Counted from the stretch's first letter, positions 25,880 through 38,316 are shown. The stretch: DNA of 64,000 nt from Astropecten irregularis (GCA_963971285.1 OZ020254.1:62001-126000), one strand, 5' to 3'. Translations and numbers: made by a program. The notes: generated by a model not told the origin, from the sequence alone.

Positions 25880-26921
25880 AACTCAAAGCATTTTATAAAT
25901 TTCAGATTATTTTATTACTGATGAGCTGTGCAAGTTATTAATTGTATTAATTATAAATTAATTATATATTATTCATTCAGTTTCCCTTGTGGTTATTTGA
26001 TAATTATATATTAAGTTACATGTACATGAATATACAAGAAAAAGATCAGTTATCATCATCAAATTAAAATGTTAAAAAATGTTTTTTGTTAAACACTGGC
26101 ATGGCATAAGGCACATTTTATGTCCGATCCTGGTGGGTAGATCATGATGTATGTGTGTCAGTTTCATAATTTGCAAACATTCAACAGACTCATGACTGAA
26201 ACCAATTCGCTTGCCACCAATTTGGTAGAGTTCAAGTCTGAAATGCCCAATTTCACAAAATAATGTCAGATTACTCAACATAATTCAAAGTTAACTTTGT
26301 GAAAGGTTTTACACCGGCCGACCAATGTGTAGCTGTGATTCTTGAAGGCTGACGGGGCTGGCAGGGCTGGCAGATTTGTGGTTCACTCATTCCTCCTCTT
26401 CAATGATAAGGAATAACTTCTGCATCCAATGAGTTACGCTCCCTACAAATGGAAAAAATGAAAAATTGAAATTCAATAGGACCCTAATTATTAAAACATA
26501 TAAATAAAAACTTAAATCACCTAATTATCTCCCCACAAAAATAACAAATAACCATACATGTAAATCGCTTGATATTTCATCAAATTCTGTGTTCCCAACT
26601 CAATAAATGTCCTAGTCAGAGTCTATTGTTTGTAACCATTACGGTGTCTCTATGCAGGGTCATCTAGGGCCCAACCCTACTCTCTTCAATGTCTTCAAAA
26701 ATATGAACCTTTTCTAATATTAGACTGCAGCAATATACATGTATTTCACTCCTACACCTAATAAATTTGGAAACCAGATTCCCTAATTATCTCACTCAGA
26801 CCCTACTTCCTCTAAAAACTTCCTCTCAAAGTTTAGTCTTGAAGACGATCCTGCTAAGATCATAACGTCAGGCTCTCCTCACTCCGAGCAAAAACGAAAC
26901 TCATATAGTGCATTCGTTTAG
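25880..26921. other. Intergenic sequence and 3' UTR side of the SLC7 gene
   Basis: This AT-rich interval lies downstream of the SLC7 stop codon (26922). It contains a degenerate copy of the GATCCTGCTAAGATC repeat near 26846. No reading frame worth calling is seen. Confidence 0.45.
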
Positions 26922-29900
26922 CTAACCCGGGTCAGCCCTTACTGGGAATGGTCGTGTTTTACTGCACAAAACAAGCGAGAGAATGGGGACGAGGTTGACT
27001 GGTGTCGACCCGGGAGAGCTCAACGAATGCACCCAAAGAGAGTCACAAAATAATTGATACTGACTCAACACGATCTGTATCCATTTCATCTGCTTCTGTG
27101 GACGGACAAGCAGAAAGTAGACTGGTACTCCTGTCAATATTACCCCAATGCCAATTGCTGTATCTATGGGTGCTGACATGGTACCAAGTACAAGCAGAAA
27201 AACACAGATGAGAACAAAACACATGTGAACCAGGATGCTGATCTGAAACGAGAAAATTCAAGAAGAAATGGAAATATATATAAATCTTCAATTTTACAGT
27301 ACAATTAAGGCAAGAGCTGCTTACCACACACTACCACAGTCTCCACAGAGGGACTGGATCATAAACCACACATCACACAAACCACCCTGTGGTGTATTGT
27401 GGTATGCAGGATACCAAACTTACTTATTAAGGAATAATTAAGCGACAACTGTGGTATGCATGTGGGTTAGGGATAATCTTTCAGATCTTCAATTATGAGA
27501 TTTTAAGTTGTTTAACTGATGTTCATTGGGATTATTGACTTTGAGCTGAATTCTGAGTATGGAATTAATTAGGCCACTGTACAGACCTATCCAGAGTAAC
27601 TTGATTCTTTCCTGACCTCTGACCTCTGTCCCCTGATGTTCCTTGGTTCATATCCCACCAAAGGCACCAGCTGAACTGGATTTTCAATCCCTACCCAACT
27701 CTTCAAACATGTCAAAACCATTCTCTGAATATAGGCACTAAAAGCAAGTCCAAAAAAACTATTGTGAGTATAATGTAGATAGACAAAACCAATCCTGCCC
27801 ATGATCCACAATACAGTGGAATGCCACTATAACGAACACCTATGTAATGAACATTTGACTATACCGAACATCATCCTTGGCTCCCAATTTGTGTACAATA
27901 CATACCCAATATGGTTCTCTAAATCACTATAACAAACGACCACTATAATATATGTGCATCCCTCCATGTAGATGCTAACATTTGGGAAATCCATGAATAG
28001 CCATCAATTGTGCATAAAACTTTCTACACAACATATCAGATGATAACATGCTAACACTGCCAATGTAACATGAAACTACCCGTACCGGTAATTCACTTTA
28101 TGCACCTACCTTGTAGGGCCTATGGATTTCAGGTTGTCTAAAGCGTATAACCACCTGACCCAAAACAGTGGCTCCACAAAACAGCCAGGTGAAGCAGCCA
28201 TGAAAATTGATGAGCGTAAACAGGTCCGGCACAAAGATGTACATTAGGATTGTTGAACTCTGTCAAACCAGACCAAAAAAAGAAGAAGAAATGTCCCAAT
28301 ATGAACATGAATTTATTATTTACTAAACCTTAAACAATCATTACAAGTAAGAAAGTGAACATTCGTTAATCAAAATGATGTTCTGAAATGTTTCATGTTA
28401 AGAGTTATTGTCAAGAATCACTAGGATTAATTAAAATGAGCTATGTAAGATGTCACAATACAAATCACTCAGATGATATTGACAATTCAAAATTAAGATG
28501 AATCTCGGCCCCTGAGGTTTCTATTGTCTCCAGACAAATTCACAACATCAGGCCCTCCTTACTCTAACTAAACCCAGTCAGATTAAACTGTGAGAGTTAA
28601 TTTTACAATTCACATTGTGAGATTCCAAATCACCGACACGTTTAGGAATTTTGCAGCTTAATTAATATTCCACACTCAACACAATCTTCATCCTTTTTTG
28701 ACCGATAAAAGATTCCCATAGTGTATGCCACTATTGGTAACTTATGGTGTTATAATGGAAACATTGCTTACTATTGACAGCACAGAGGGTATTGGCGTTC
28801 TGCGATGAATGTTTATCATTGACAACAGTTTAGGAAGATGTTTTTTCTTAGCACCCATGTGATACAACCTGTAAAAAAAAGGGGGGCAACAACAATTTAG
28901 GAGATAGAATATTGCAAGTGATTACCATAAATTAGCCAAGGCCTGAAAAAAGGAATAGAATACAATAGCGCTCTGCACTAATGACGTCACAAAATCCCCG
29001 GATGTCAGACAAACATTGTCTCATGTACATGCACGTGCACACCCACACACGTTTGCATGGTCGCAATGTTAGTCTGAGATCAGATGCTATTTTTAGCGTT
29101 AGTGCGGAGCGCTATTAGTTCATACAGTGCAATACATGTACATGGACAAAATTAAATACTGTTGGACCATGGAGCTAGAAAGAGAAGGAGTTCGAACTAC
29201 AACCTATCACTAATCCAATCACTTATCGCCCAATTAAGCCCCGTTGGAAAAGCATTGCGGCCGGCCGCGCGCCCGTTACATAACACAACCGCAGTCGATC
29301 CTTTGATCATAATTATGATAGTCGCCGGAATTCCCTGGTAACCCCCAAAATGGTTCATAACTGAAATTGCAAATTGGAGTAACAAAACAAACGAACCAAA
29401 TATAAATGGCAAGCGCAGTTGATACTGAAAGCCCCTGCATGCTTACATGGCAAACTGAAAGATGCGCAAGAAAATTCTGTTTCGATCGTCGTCCGTTGTA
29501 ATCGGGCATTTAACGGCAATTTGTCGTCTTTTCTTGACATTTATCGAAAACCAATTATGCTTAAAAAGGGTAATTTCATTTTTCGTTATGCAGCTTGACC
29601 CGAGATTTCCACGGTGAGGAGTCAGCCTAAATTGTAGATAATGTCCTGACAGAAAATATGGTACATGTGTGTATGTGCCCAGCCAGCTATGGCCAGTTGT
29701 TGAAAAGTCCAGTCAGTTTTTCATTTTGGCCATGTTGAGTCCACTACGTTTGTATATTACACGCGCAAGGAAATTAGACCTTTCCACAGTGCCGAGACGA
29801 AGTTGGTCAAGCCAGCTCACAGCCAGACTACCGCAATGATAAATTTGCATAAGTACTATTTTACACAAAGCCTGCGGTTGCAACTTGCATGAATGCGGCG

Positions 29901-32900
29901 GCGATCATTGCACAATTGAAGTGCCTTGGTTCTCACTCCTTCTCTTCCTAGCTCCATGGTTGGACATACTCTTCTTCTTATGTACTGATTTTCAAATACA
30001 CCAATCACCAAGTTTTAGGAGTTTTTAATATTTACCGAGCATAAGCGAAGATACTTGAGTTGAGACTACCTACAGTTGCTAGGGCGATAGAGACTGGCAT
30101 TAGAAAGGCTGCACTGCCAAGAGCCTTATTACCAAATGTCTGTAAGGGCAGAAACAAAATGAACAGGACCAAAATATGGAATATCAGGCCTTGAATTTGG
30201 TTGTGAAAAGGGAAAGGCCACTTTTCCATTGCAAGGGGCACTTCCATTGGAAAATCACAATGGCTATGGAAACATTTGAAAAGGGCACGAAGGCCAAGAA
30301 CCAGGGCAACGAAGGCCATGGCCTTCGTGACCTCCATTCAATTCAAGACTTGGAATTAGTGAGGCATTATTGTGCATATTGCAAAAGACAGAAAGCTTGC
30401 AAAAATTGGGAGGAATAGTTGGTAGCCTGAAAAAAAGAAAAGAAAATTGCATGCAAGAAATTTAGGAATGGGAAAGAAAGGTTGCAGACATTAGTGCTGA
30501 GGAAGAAGGGATGCACTAATGCTGGGTATATGAAAAAAGTTGGAATACAATTTTGAAATAAACCTAAAACTTGAAATTTGATGTACACTCACCACGGCAA
30601 CAGCATCAGCTTGTAGCATCTCCTCAGGGCTTAAGACAGCGAGATAGGCAACATTAGTGAGGACAGTTATAGTCACTATGAAAAGCATAGAAGTGAAGAC
30701 TGCTCTGGGCAGATTTCTGTATCAAAAGAAAATATATACATAATGGAAATATATAATTACAGTAAACAAATTAGTGGAGCATAACATTTCCCTACAAGTT
30801 AATTTTGTTTAAACTTTGACTACAGGATGAGCCTCAGATAACTTAGCTTCAAATTACAAAATGTATTTTGCAAATCCCAGCCATGAAGTACAAGGCATGT
30901 AGAGGGAGACCCAAAACTTCTTCTTTTGACCCCGAACAAACAAAGTAGATCAAATAATTTTCAAATGTTTACCATGGAGACATTTAGTGAACTCACTTTT
31001 GTGGATTTTTTATCTCTCCTCCAACCATACCGATTCCATACCTGCACACAGAAATGGATGATATAAACTCAACTTCATTGAATATGCATTTATCAATTTA
31101 TTCCCAGGTACGGTAGGTCTCCACATCACCTTTACCCTAACAATTCAACATGCCTAAGCAACAGTTTGTTGGGCTTAAATTCCACTTGAATTTCACTGCT
31201 CCTTCCCAAACCCTTTGGTATTTCAGGATGGAAAAGCTTCTAGAATACAATAATAATTTGAGACTTTGAGTTGCAAGACATAAAGAGACGTGAATATGAG
31301 ATTCCTTAGGGTAACAATAACTTTAACAGCTTTTTGATTTTAATGGTAATTTCATACTTTGTTTTTTGTCAAAGAAATGCAAATTCATGGGCAAAAATAA
31401 CAAGAAAGATACAGCAACAGTCATCTGTGAAGTTCCCACTTTTTGAGAAAACAGTGGAAAACACCCGAAGATCAAAATAATTTTGGTCATTGGTTTGACT
31501 CTTTTCTGGAAAGATACAACATTTCTTGCAGAACAATTTTAACGGTATGTTTCTACCATTTATACCCTGTAAGTTAGGCTATAGGTAAATCTGTGGAGAT
31601 TTCTGTTTCGGTATGCTACCAAAGTATGATAGTACAAATATCTCCATTCAGACCTGACTTCAAAGCAATTGATTCATGCATCACTGAGTAATGACTGATT
31701 GTCTGGAAAAGTGCATTTTGCTGCCCCATTACAATGGTTGGGAGTTGACAATGCTTATCTAACCTCTCTTTCAGACAGGTGTTCCAGCATTGCCCCAAAC
31801 CAATTCAATGATATGAATTTGATTCATTAACTACAAGGAAGGTTTATATCATCAAGTCAACCAAAATTTGGATTTGGTATGCCTGGCGCGACACTGGGAC
31901 GCCTGTGTCTGGGGGTTTATTGTGAACTTTGTAGAAATGGGTTTGGCCACATTTAGAGGAGATTTTATTGAGTTCTGTGCAAAAATATAGTTCAAAGCAC
32001 TCAGTCAGAATATCAGATTGCATTCTAGAGAAAATAAACAAATAAAGCCAAGTTAATGAGTCATTATAAATAGTATGAATTTCCCTCACCATCCTGCATA
32101 GGAAAATAGACCTGAATAAAAAGCACCTCCTAGCTGGTGATAAGTGCTGCCACGGAAGGGGTCCTGGAAATTTTCAGTTTTACCTGAAAAGGAGATCACA
32201 ATCAAGTAAGGAAAGTTACAGGCTACCTTTAAATTAAGTGTAGATTCATTGATTTACATGGGGTGTATACTGTAGTGTAGGAAAAGCACAAGTGGATACG
32301 GATGGTTGGTAACCATTGTGCTTTACTTGTGGCTAAAAGCATAGACTGGCTTTGTCAGTTTTGTTAACAAAGGTAGTGTTTGTGGCAATACAGGTACTCT
32401 GTTTTGCAGACAGAAATAACATCACATGGGTGTCAATCCCGGGGGAGGGGGGGGGAGATATAAGTAGGGGGTGGCGTGTATTATTATCCCCCAATGATAA
32501 TATTTCAAGGTCCTTTAATAACCGACAAAATATCTGAAGTACCAACAAAATAATGAAAAAATAGCATGCTTGGAATGTAGGTTTCCAAATAAATTTTGTT
32601 TTTGGTGTCTTCGCAATGAATTTATACTATGTTTAATTCTTCTGAATTTCGTTTTTAAATCCTCTAAAATGGGACTTTCCGCTTCTGTTTTTTTTTATAA
32701 GTCCCTGGTGTGGGAAGGGGCTATCCCTCCCCCTCCCACAATCCCCCTCCCCGGTCACTTCGCTCCCTCACATAGGACACAAAATCACCAATCATCCCCC
32801 CCAAAAGAAATCGACACATATGAACATCAGACTTAAAGTCAAGTCTAACTCAAATCAATCAGTCTGACAATTGCAGGAAATGTTACCTTGAAAAAGAGTC

Positions 32901-34319
32901 AAGAATCCTGCAAAGATGATGACAAACAATGAAACCACTTTGCAGCTAGACAGAACATTGTTAACAATGGTCACATATTTGGCACTGTGCAAGTTGACCA
33001 TCGTTGCTGTAACTGCAATACAGGAAATCAATATGAAGTTATTAATAATAATAATAATCTAGTTTTCACTTTCTCATTTTTTGTAACCTGAACAGAAACT
33101 ATACATTTACTTTTTTGACTGGACCTACAGATAAGAAATCTATGGGGAAAAAGAATTTGACAACCTTATTCAATTTGGTATTCTATTGATATTATCAATG
33201 TGCTTGTTTACAATTATTATAGGCCTCTTGCAAAGCAAAATCACTTTAAAGGTACAGTACAGGATTGGTAACATACCCAAACAGAAAAGTTCACAGATTT
33301 ACGTAAAACTTTTAGGGTATGCGGAAGATGGTACGGGTAGAAACATACCGTTAAAATATTTCCGCTTGAAAGGGTGTATTTTTCCCAGAAATTAGTAAAA
33401 CAAAGTTTTGATCTCGGGGTAAGATCAAAACCATTCTTTATGTTTTATAAGAAAATTTGAGTTGGCTTTTTTTTTTTTTCGTGATTCAGATGTCTGATTG
33501 AGCTCAAATTTTCACAGGTTTATTATTTCATGCACATTGGATCTGACCACATGTGGAGGAAGGAATTAAGACTCTTCCTTCCTCCATGGTCAGATGGTCA
33601 GACAAAGTTGATCAGTGACCTTTACCAATCATGTATTAACTATTATACCTTTATTCTCAATGAATAATTAAGTTGCAGAAATGGGCAAGTTGTACTGCAT
33701 GTAACTTTTTCAGAAAATAAAAATACATACATGTACACCGTACATAAAAGGCTATACTAAGTTTATACTCACACAAACAAACTATAGCAAGACACCAGAC
33801 GGCTGCCTGTGGTATACAGCACAGTAAGTCGTTGGTGTTGCTGAAGAATGGCTGCAGCAAATACTCAGCAAACAAAAGAGCCAAGACGGCACAACCTGCT
33901 GGCAACGACACGACTATCGTCCCCCATAAATACAAGAAGGCGACCAGTTCACCGTACATGAAACGCAGGTAGGAGAAGTTACCGCCAGAAAGAGGCAACA
34001 TGGCTCCAATCTCAGCATAGCAGAGGCTGCCCACCAACGAGATGACACCACAGGCAACCCACATCACCAGGGCCAGTCCTGGAGACCCAGAGCCAGCCAG
34101 GACACCCTTTGGTGATATGAACAGACCTGAGCCGACCACACTGCTGACACACACGGCCACCGTGCTGAACAGTGACAAATGGGGGACAATAGCAACTCTA
34201 GCTCTGTCCTCTGCCATGTCCTTGTCAAGAGTATCGTCATTGGTTGCATTAGTCGGACACTCATGCTGCTCCAATGTGTCCTCTTCTTCTACTTGGTTCT
34301 CCTCCTCCGACTCCATCAT
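26922..34319 (-). CDS. SLC7-family (LAT-type) amino-acid exchanger light chain
   Basis: Light chains of this family exchange amino acids across the plasma membrane, usually disulfide-linked to an SLC3 heavy chain. Minus-strand exons: 34319-33773, 33012-32887, 32183-32090, 31041-30997, 30716-30593, 30139-30036, 28868-28772, 28259-28110, 27242-26922. Phases match throughout, giving 535 aa with 12 predicted membrane helices. Landmarks: acidic N-tail; GSGLFISPKG at residues 63-72 (TM1 break); CYAEIGAMLPLSGG; TM6 LFSYAGW; DAVAV-TFGNK joining exons 5 and 6; and the TM8/loop motif RLYHMGAKKKHLPKLLSM. A CC pair at 167-168 is near the usual heavy-chain cysteine. Several normally fixed positions differ (NFSYLRFMYG for the usual GDYAY-type motif; YGIGMVGGEIKNP for NYLNFVTEE-type). 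Substrate cannot be assigned; b0,+AT-, LAT- and asc-like remain possible. Divergent from PNRC. Confidence 0.9.
28965..29116. repeat. 152-bp fold-back MITE in SLC7 intron
   Basis: The ends at 28965-28984 and 29097-29116 are inverted repeats of 20 bp (AATAGCGCTCTGCACTAATG), matching at 18 positions. The interior also pairs (TCAGACAAACATTG with CAATGTTAGTCTGA), so nearly the whole unit folds on itself. There is no coding potential. It sits in the intron between SLC7 coding exons 6 and 7, whose remainder (to 30035) includes a GC-rich GCGGCCGGCCGC palindrome near 29259. Confidence 0.65.
31340..31636 (+). repeat. ATACTTTGGT-type MITE copy in SLC7 intron
   Basis: A diverged copy of the family described at 34681-35047, with the same start (CATACTTTG), middle (CTTTTTGAGAAAACAGTG) and end (ACCAAAGTATGATA). 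It lacks the central palindrome. It lies in the intron between SLC7 coding exons 3 and 4. Confidence 0.6.
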
Positions 34320-34680
34320 CTATGTAGGCCTATTGTAAACCTCCGTATATTTCTTATGCGTGAGGACTCATCGCTCCAGACCTGGATCTCTTCGGTTTCT
34401 CTGAACTGACAGGCCCTCCGCTCGATCCTGCAGCGTGCTCTATGGTATCAGCTTATTATAGCCAAAGCAAAGCCAGCGCCGGCTGCGGTGGGATATAATC
34501 TGTATACACATACACGTGCACGATCTCCCCAGACTTCAACCAGTCGCTCATTCGACACAATTCAACACAAAGAAGCCGGCGACCCTGATTTCTCACATAA
34601 AGTGTTTTGGTAGGCCGCCTAAAATTATCAATTATGAGGACAGATTGAACTATGAACCCACAGTTCGCACGTTTACTAAT

Positions 34681-35047
34681 AAAGGTAATCATATACTTTG
34701 GTTTTTGTCAAATAAATACAGATTCATGGGCAACAATATCAAGGACGATACAGTAACAGTCATCTGTGAAAATTGGTCCCATACGGTGCCCACTTTTTGA
34801 GAAAACGGTGAAAAACGGGCACAGTATTTCTTAAGTCTTTTTTCTTTTATTTTTGATCTTTTAAAAGATCAAAAAGATTTTCGGTCGTTGTTTTACTAAT
34901 TTCTGGATAAATACACCATTTCAGGCGGAAAATATTTAACGGTATGTTTCTAACACCATCACCTTTATACTCTGTAAGTTATACTTAAATCTGTGAACAT
35001 TTCTGTTTTGGTGTATTACCAAAGTATGATACTACATGTACCTTTAA
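34681..35047 (+). repeat. MITE with ATACTTTGGT inverted ends and central palindrome
   Basis: The element starts AAAGGTAATCATATACTTTGG and ends with the inverse (CCAAAGTATGATAC...GTACCTTT). Its centre holds a perfect 16-bp palindrome, GATCTTTTAAAAGATC (34855-34870). Further copies lie at 36477-36735 (+), 44433-44787 (-) and, without the palindrome, at 31340-31636, about 33248-33560 (-), 35047-35225 (+) and 35226-35490 (-). Non-coding. The number of copies between SLC7 and PNRC shows this gap is a repeat landing zone. Confidence 0.7.
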
Positions 35048-35952
35048 AAATCAAACATAATTTTGGTCACTGGTTTTACTCTTTTTCTGGATAAATACAG
35101 CATTTTATGCAAATGTTATTGGTATGTTTCTACCATGTTACCATCTTTAGAACCTGTAAGACTTTGTAAGGGCCTATAGGTTAATCTGTGAAGATTTCTG
35201 TTTCGGTATGAACTATACGTACCATTAAAGGGCATTAACAAACCAAAACAGAAATATTCACACATTTACTAAAAAGTTTCGGGGTATAGAGATGGTGCTT
35301 GTAGAATATTTCGTTAATGATATTTCTGGCTGAAATGTTGTATTTATCCAGAAAGAGTAAAACCAACTCACCAAAAACATTCTTTATCTTGACAAAATGA
35401 GTCGGGTTTTCGCCATTTTCTCGGGACTCAGATGTACGATTGAGCTCAAATTCTCACAGGTTTATTATTTCATGTACATGATAGAGTGATGTTCTGTCAC
35501 CAAGTTTACCAACGTTGTACACGCCCTACATTGTATTACCTAACTGAGTTTTCATTGCAGTGAAGCCCCTTCCGGATGAGGGCGCTTTATATAATTATTG
35601 TACAATAAAAAAGCACTATTTTATCTGATTTCCAAAGTTTGAGTAATATCTAGAGTTTTGAACCGTCGGGAGTTCCCCAGACATTGTAATGGCAATTTAA
35701 CATGGGCCATTGCTGAGAGGTGTAATGATTCAATTTACCTTGTCAAAATCGTATTCGCAGAAAGAAGCGCGGCATAATCTGTATTACAATCATGTATGTG
35801 ATTAAAGTATGCTAATGGGTATTATTATTTCATAAACTAAATTGTTATGTACAATACAAGTAATAAACTGCTGCAAACTGCTCATCAACCAAAATGACCT
35901 GAAACTAAATGCTTCTAAGCATTTCTAAATTGTTATGTTTTTAATCATCAAA

Positions 35953-36113
35953 TAACCACAAGGGAAACTGACTGAATTATAAAGTCATTGAAAAGAGAAC
36001 AAAGAAAAATCGACAGGAGCGGGATTCGAACCGGCGGCACCTGTACGGTATTCAGGAGGTCGCCGGTTCGAATCTCGCTCCAGTCAATTTTTCTTTGTTC
36101 ACTTCTCAATGAC
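35953..36113. repeat. Second copy of the tRNA-like fold-back element
   Basis: It shares with 3999-4230 the leader AACCACAAGGGAAACTGACT, the GAAAAG-GAACAAAGAA outer arm and the B-box sequence in both orientations. The left arm is shortened: the inverted B-box block (36018-36035) is followed directly by the right arm from CCTGTACGGTATTCAGG onward. It lies upstream of PNRC. Confidence 0.7.
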
Positions 36114-37222
36114 TTTGTTATGTTTTTATTCATAATTTATAACCAAGATAAAAATAGATGGATTGTTATTATTGGTCATTGCACTGCAGGTGACACAGCC
36201 AGTGACTTTGCATGGATGCTGCAACAGTACGTCATGATACTTCAAGTGAAAATACCGTACTCAAGACACGTCTTTCCCATCCAGTGGTAAAAAAAAAAAC
36301 ACAGGAATTGACTGTGACTGACTGCAACAAGTCTCCCTGAACAAAATGGACTCATGGTAAGTTAATTAAGCAATTATAGTCCTGTATGGATTTTGCGATG
36401 TCGAAATCCTATGGCTGGGTCCTATAAAAACCTAATTTTTGTAAAGCACGGGTCATTGGGTCAAGGCGTATCTCGGTTAAAGATATAGTATCATACTTTG
36501 GTTTTTATCAAAGAAATACAGATTCATGTGCAAAAATATCAAGACAGATACAGTCAAACTCATCTGTGAAAAGTTCAGTCCCATACGATGCCCAGTTTTT
36601 GAGAAAACAGCCACAGTATTTCTTAAGTCTTTTCTCTTTTATTTTTGATCTTTTAAAAGATCAAAAAGATTTTCGGTCGTTGTTTTACTAATTTCTGGAT
36701 AAAAATTAACGGTATGTTTCTACCATCACCGCTTTCATCTGATTCGTGGATATAATATTGACTCTTTATATTAATGCTGGAAATACTGTTGGTCTTGTCA
36801 AATTACCCGTTCATATTTTTATTCCAGACACAGATATAATATACGGTTTGGAAAGTATAATTCATGATGTATACAATTTCAATGTCTCAAGTCAAAATTG
36901 AAAATCTCATTGCAGTAATGACAACCGCACTTGAAATTCCCGGTAAATACCCGGCGTCGTAACACTATTTTTATATCCTGGAAATTCCAATTCATAATTC
37001 CAACATAAAAGTGGTGAAATCATCAGTATGAAATATAATTAAGTTGCTACGCATTAATTGTTGCTCATTTCGGAATTTCCCTGACCATGCAATACATTTC
37101 AACATTCGACTGTGTCTTTCTTTTTGTTGGAGGCCGATTACCAATTCTATTTTGGGGAAGTACCCTCCAACTGGCAACATTGTCTGGTTTTTCTTTCACG
37201 TTATTGTTTACGATGGTTTTTG

Positions 37223-37376
37223 ATTGGATGCTATTTTTAGTGACTACCGAATAGGTTGACATCATCCCCAATTAAAAAGCCTGTGATTGGTCCGTTGCCA
37301 ATTATTGGGATGACGCTTTTGACGCGCGTGCTGATGATTGGTTCTTCCACTGTCATGCAAATAAGGTGTTATATAG
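37223..37376 (+). promoter_or_regulatory. PNRC promoter: CCAAT boxes, octamer and TATA box
   Basis: Inverted CCAAT boxes (ATTGG) lie at 37223, 37286, 37304 and 37337, and forward ones at 37268 and 37298. They are followed by the octamer ATGCAAAT (37355-37362) and a TATA-like TATATAG (37370-37376). This predicts a start of transcription near 37400. From there to the ATG at 37846 only one ATG is seen (at the very start, followed at once by a stop), as expected for a real leader. Confidence 0.5.
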
Positions 37377-37845
37377 GCAAAATGCGCACGCAGCTGTTTA
37401 TGTACAAATAATTCTATCGACGCGACAACAAGCTGCGCTATACGTACACAATCTATACACACGTACACAACACAGTGCGCTTTCCATAAGAATCGGCTGG
37501 AAATCTTCACATTTTCTCAAGCAGAATTTCATCTCCCCAACCATCAATCCTTCATAGCGAACGACCATCAGTTCGTTCGGTTTCTCATCTTTAGCGTGGT
37601 GGTTTTTGGGAATTGTGAATCCATCATAAATTGATCGTTTTGTGTGCGATTTTATCAGTCGGGTAGAAAAGTTGTTTTGGTGAGACGTCACACAAAGAGT
37701 CGCCATCTTTGTTCACAATCAGCGTATCAACTATTATCACGAACTCGTAGCGCCTGGACAAGTCAAGTTGTCAACGAATTTGGACCTTGTTGTGTACCTC
37801 TGAAAGGGGTAAAACTCCGATTTGGGTTTCACAGACAACACTGAC

Positions 37846-38316
37846 ATGACTCCAAACCCAGCCAGAATGTCACCGGAATCATCACAAACTGTTCGCCGGG
37901 ACAGTAATCCCGGCCAAACACGGCAGGGCAGTCGCCCCTCTGGTGGGTCGCCGAGACACGGCAAGAACCGCGGACACAACGGACAGCCAAGATCATCTCC
38001 AAAGTCGCAATATTACCAGCAGACCAAAGCCAGCACACCGCCAGAAAGACGCCCAAGTTTTACCCCCACGTCCCGGGAGGACGGCATCGGCAACAACAAC
38101 GGGAGCCCCACGGCAGGTTTGGGCATCTTCGCCGGGTCTAAATTCAACGAGGCCCCTCCACCTGATCTTCTGCCCCGTCCGCCAGCTCATTGGCTATCAC
38201 ATAGGCCTACTATTACTAATGGTCTTTCGACAAATACAGCTGGTATTGGTAATGTTATCAATGAGAACATGACAAGAAATCTCAAGTTCATGTTGAAAGT
38301 CCCGGTTCAGTCGTAA
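37846..38316 (+). CDS. PNRC2: PNRC-family proline-rich nuclear receptor coactivator / decapping cofactor
   Basis: PNRC2 links the decapping enzyme complex (DCP1A, through a proline motif) to UPF1 in nonsense-mediated decay, and binds nuclear receptors. The frame is 156 aa from ATG 37846 to TAA 38314-38316; human PNRC2 is 139 aa. The first two-thirds are disordered, basic and rich in Pro, Ser, Gln and Arg. The diagnostic block FAGSKFNEAPPPDLLPRPPAHW (in two parts: FAGSKFNEAP and LLPRPPAHW) matches the vertebrate YAGAKFSEPP...LPKPPSHW segment. The C-terminus LKFMLKVPVQS aligns with LKTLLKVQV. The coding region is in a single exon, as in vertebrates. An acceptor-like TTTCACAG just before the ATG leaves a 5' UTR intron possible. 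Invertebrates usually have one PNRC, so the number in the symbol is only the nearest match. Confidence 0.88.
   Translation: MTPNPARMSPESSQTVRRDSNPGQTRQGSRPSGGSPRHGKNRGHNGQPRSSPKSQYYQQTKASTPPERRPSFTPTSREDGIGNNNGSPTAGLGIFAGSKFNEAPPPDLLPRPPAHWLSHRPTITNGLSTNTAGIGNVINENMTRNLKFMLKVPVQS

Noticed and set aside
25737-25880. Active hammerhead ribozyme
   Set aside because: Only the stem-loop plus GAAAC-like half is seen; the CUGAUGA box is missing, so it was kept only as a hypothesis.
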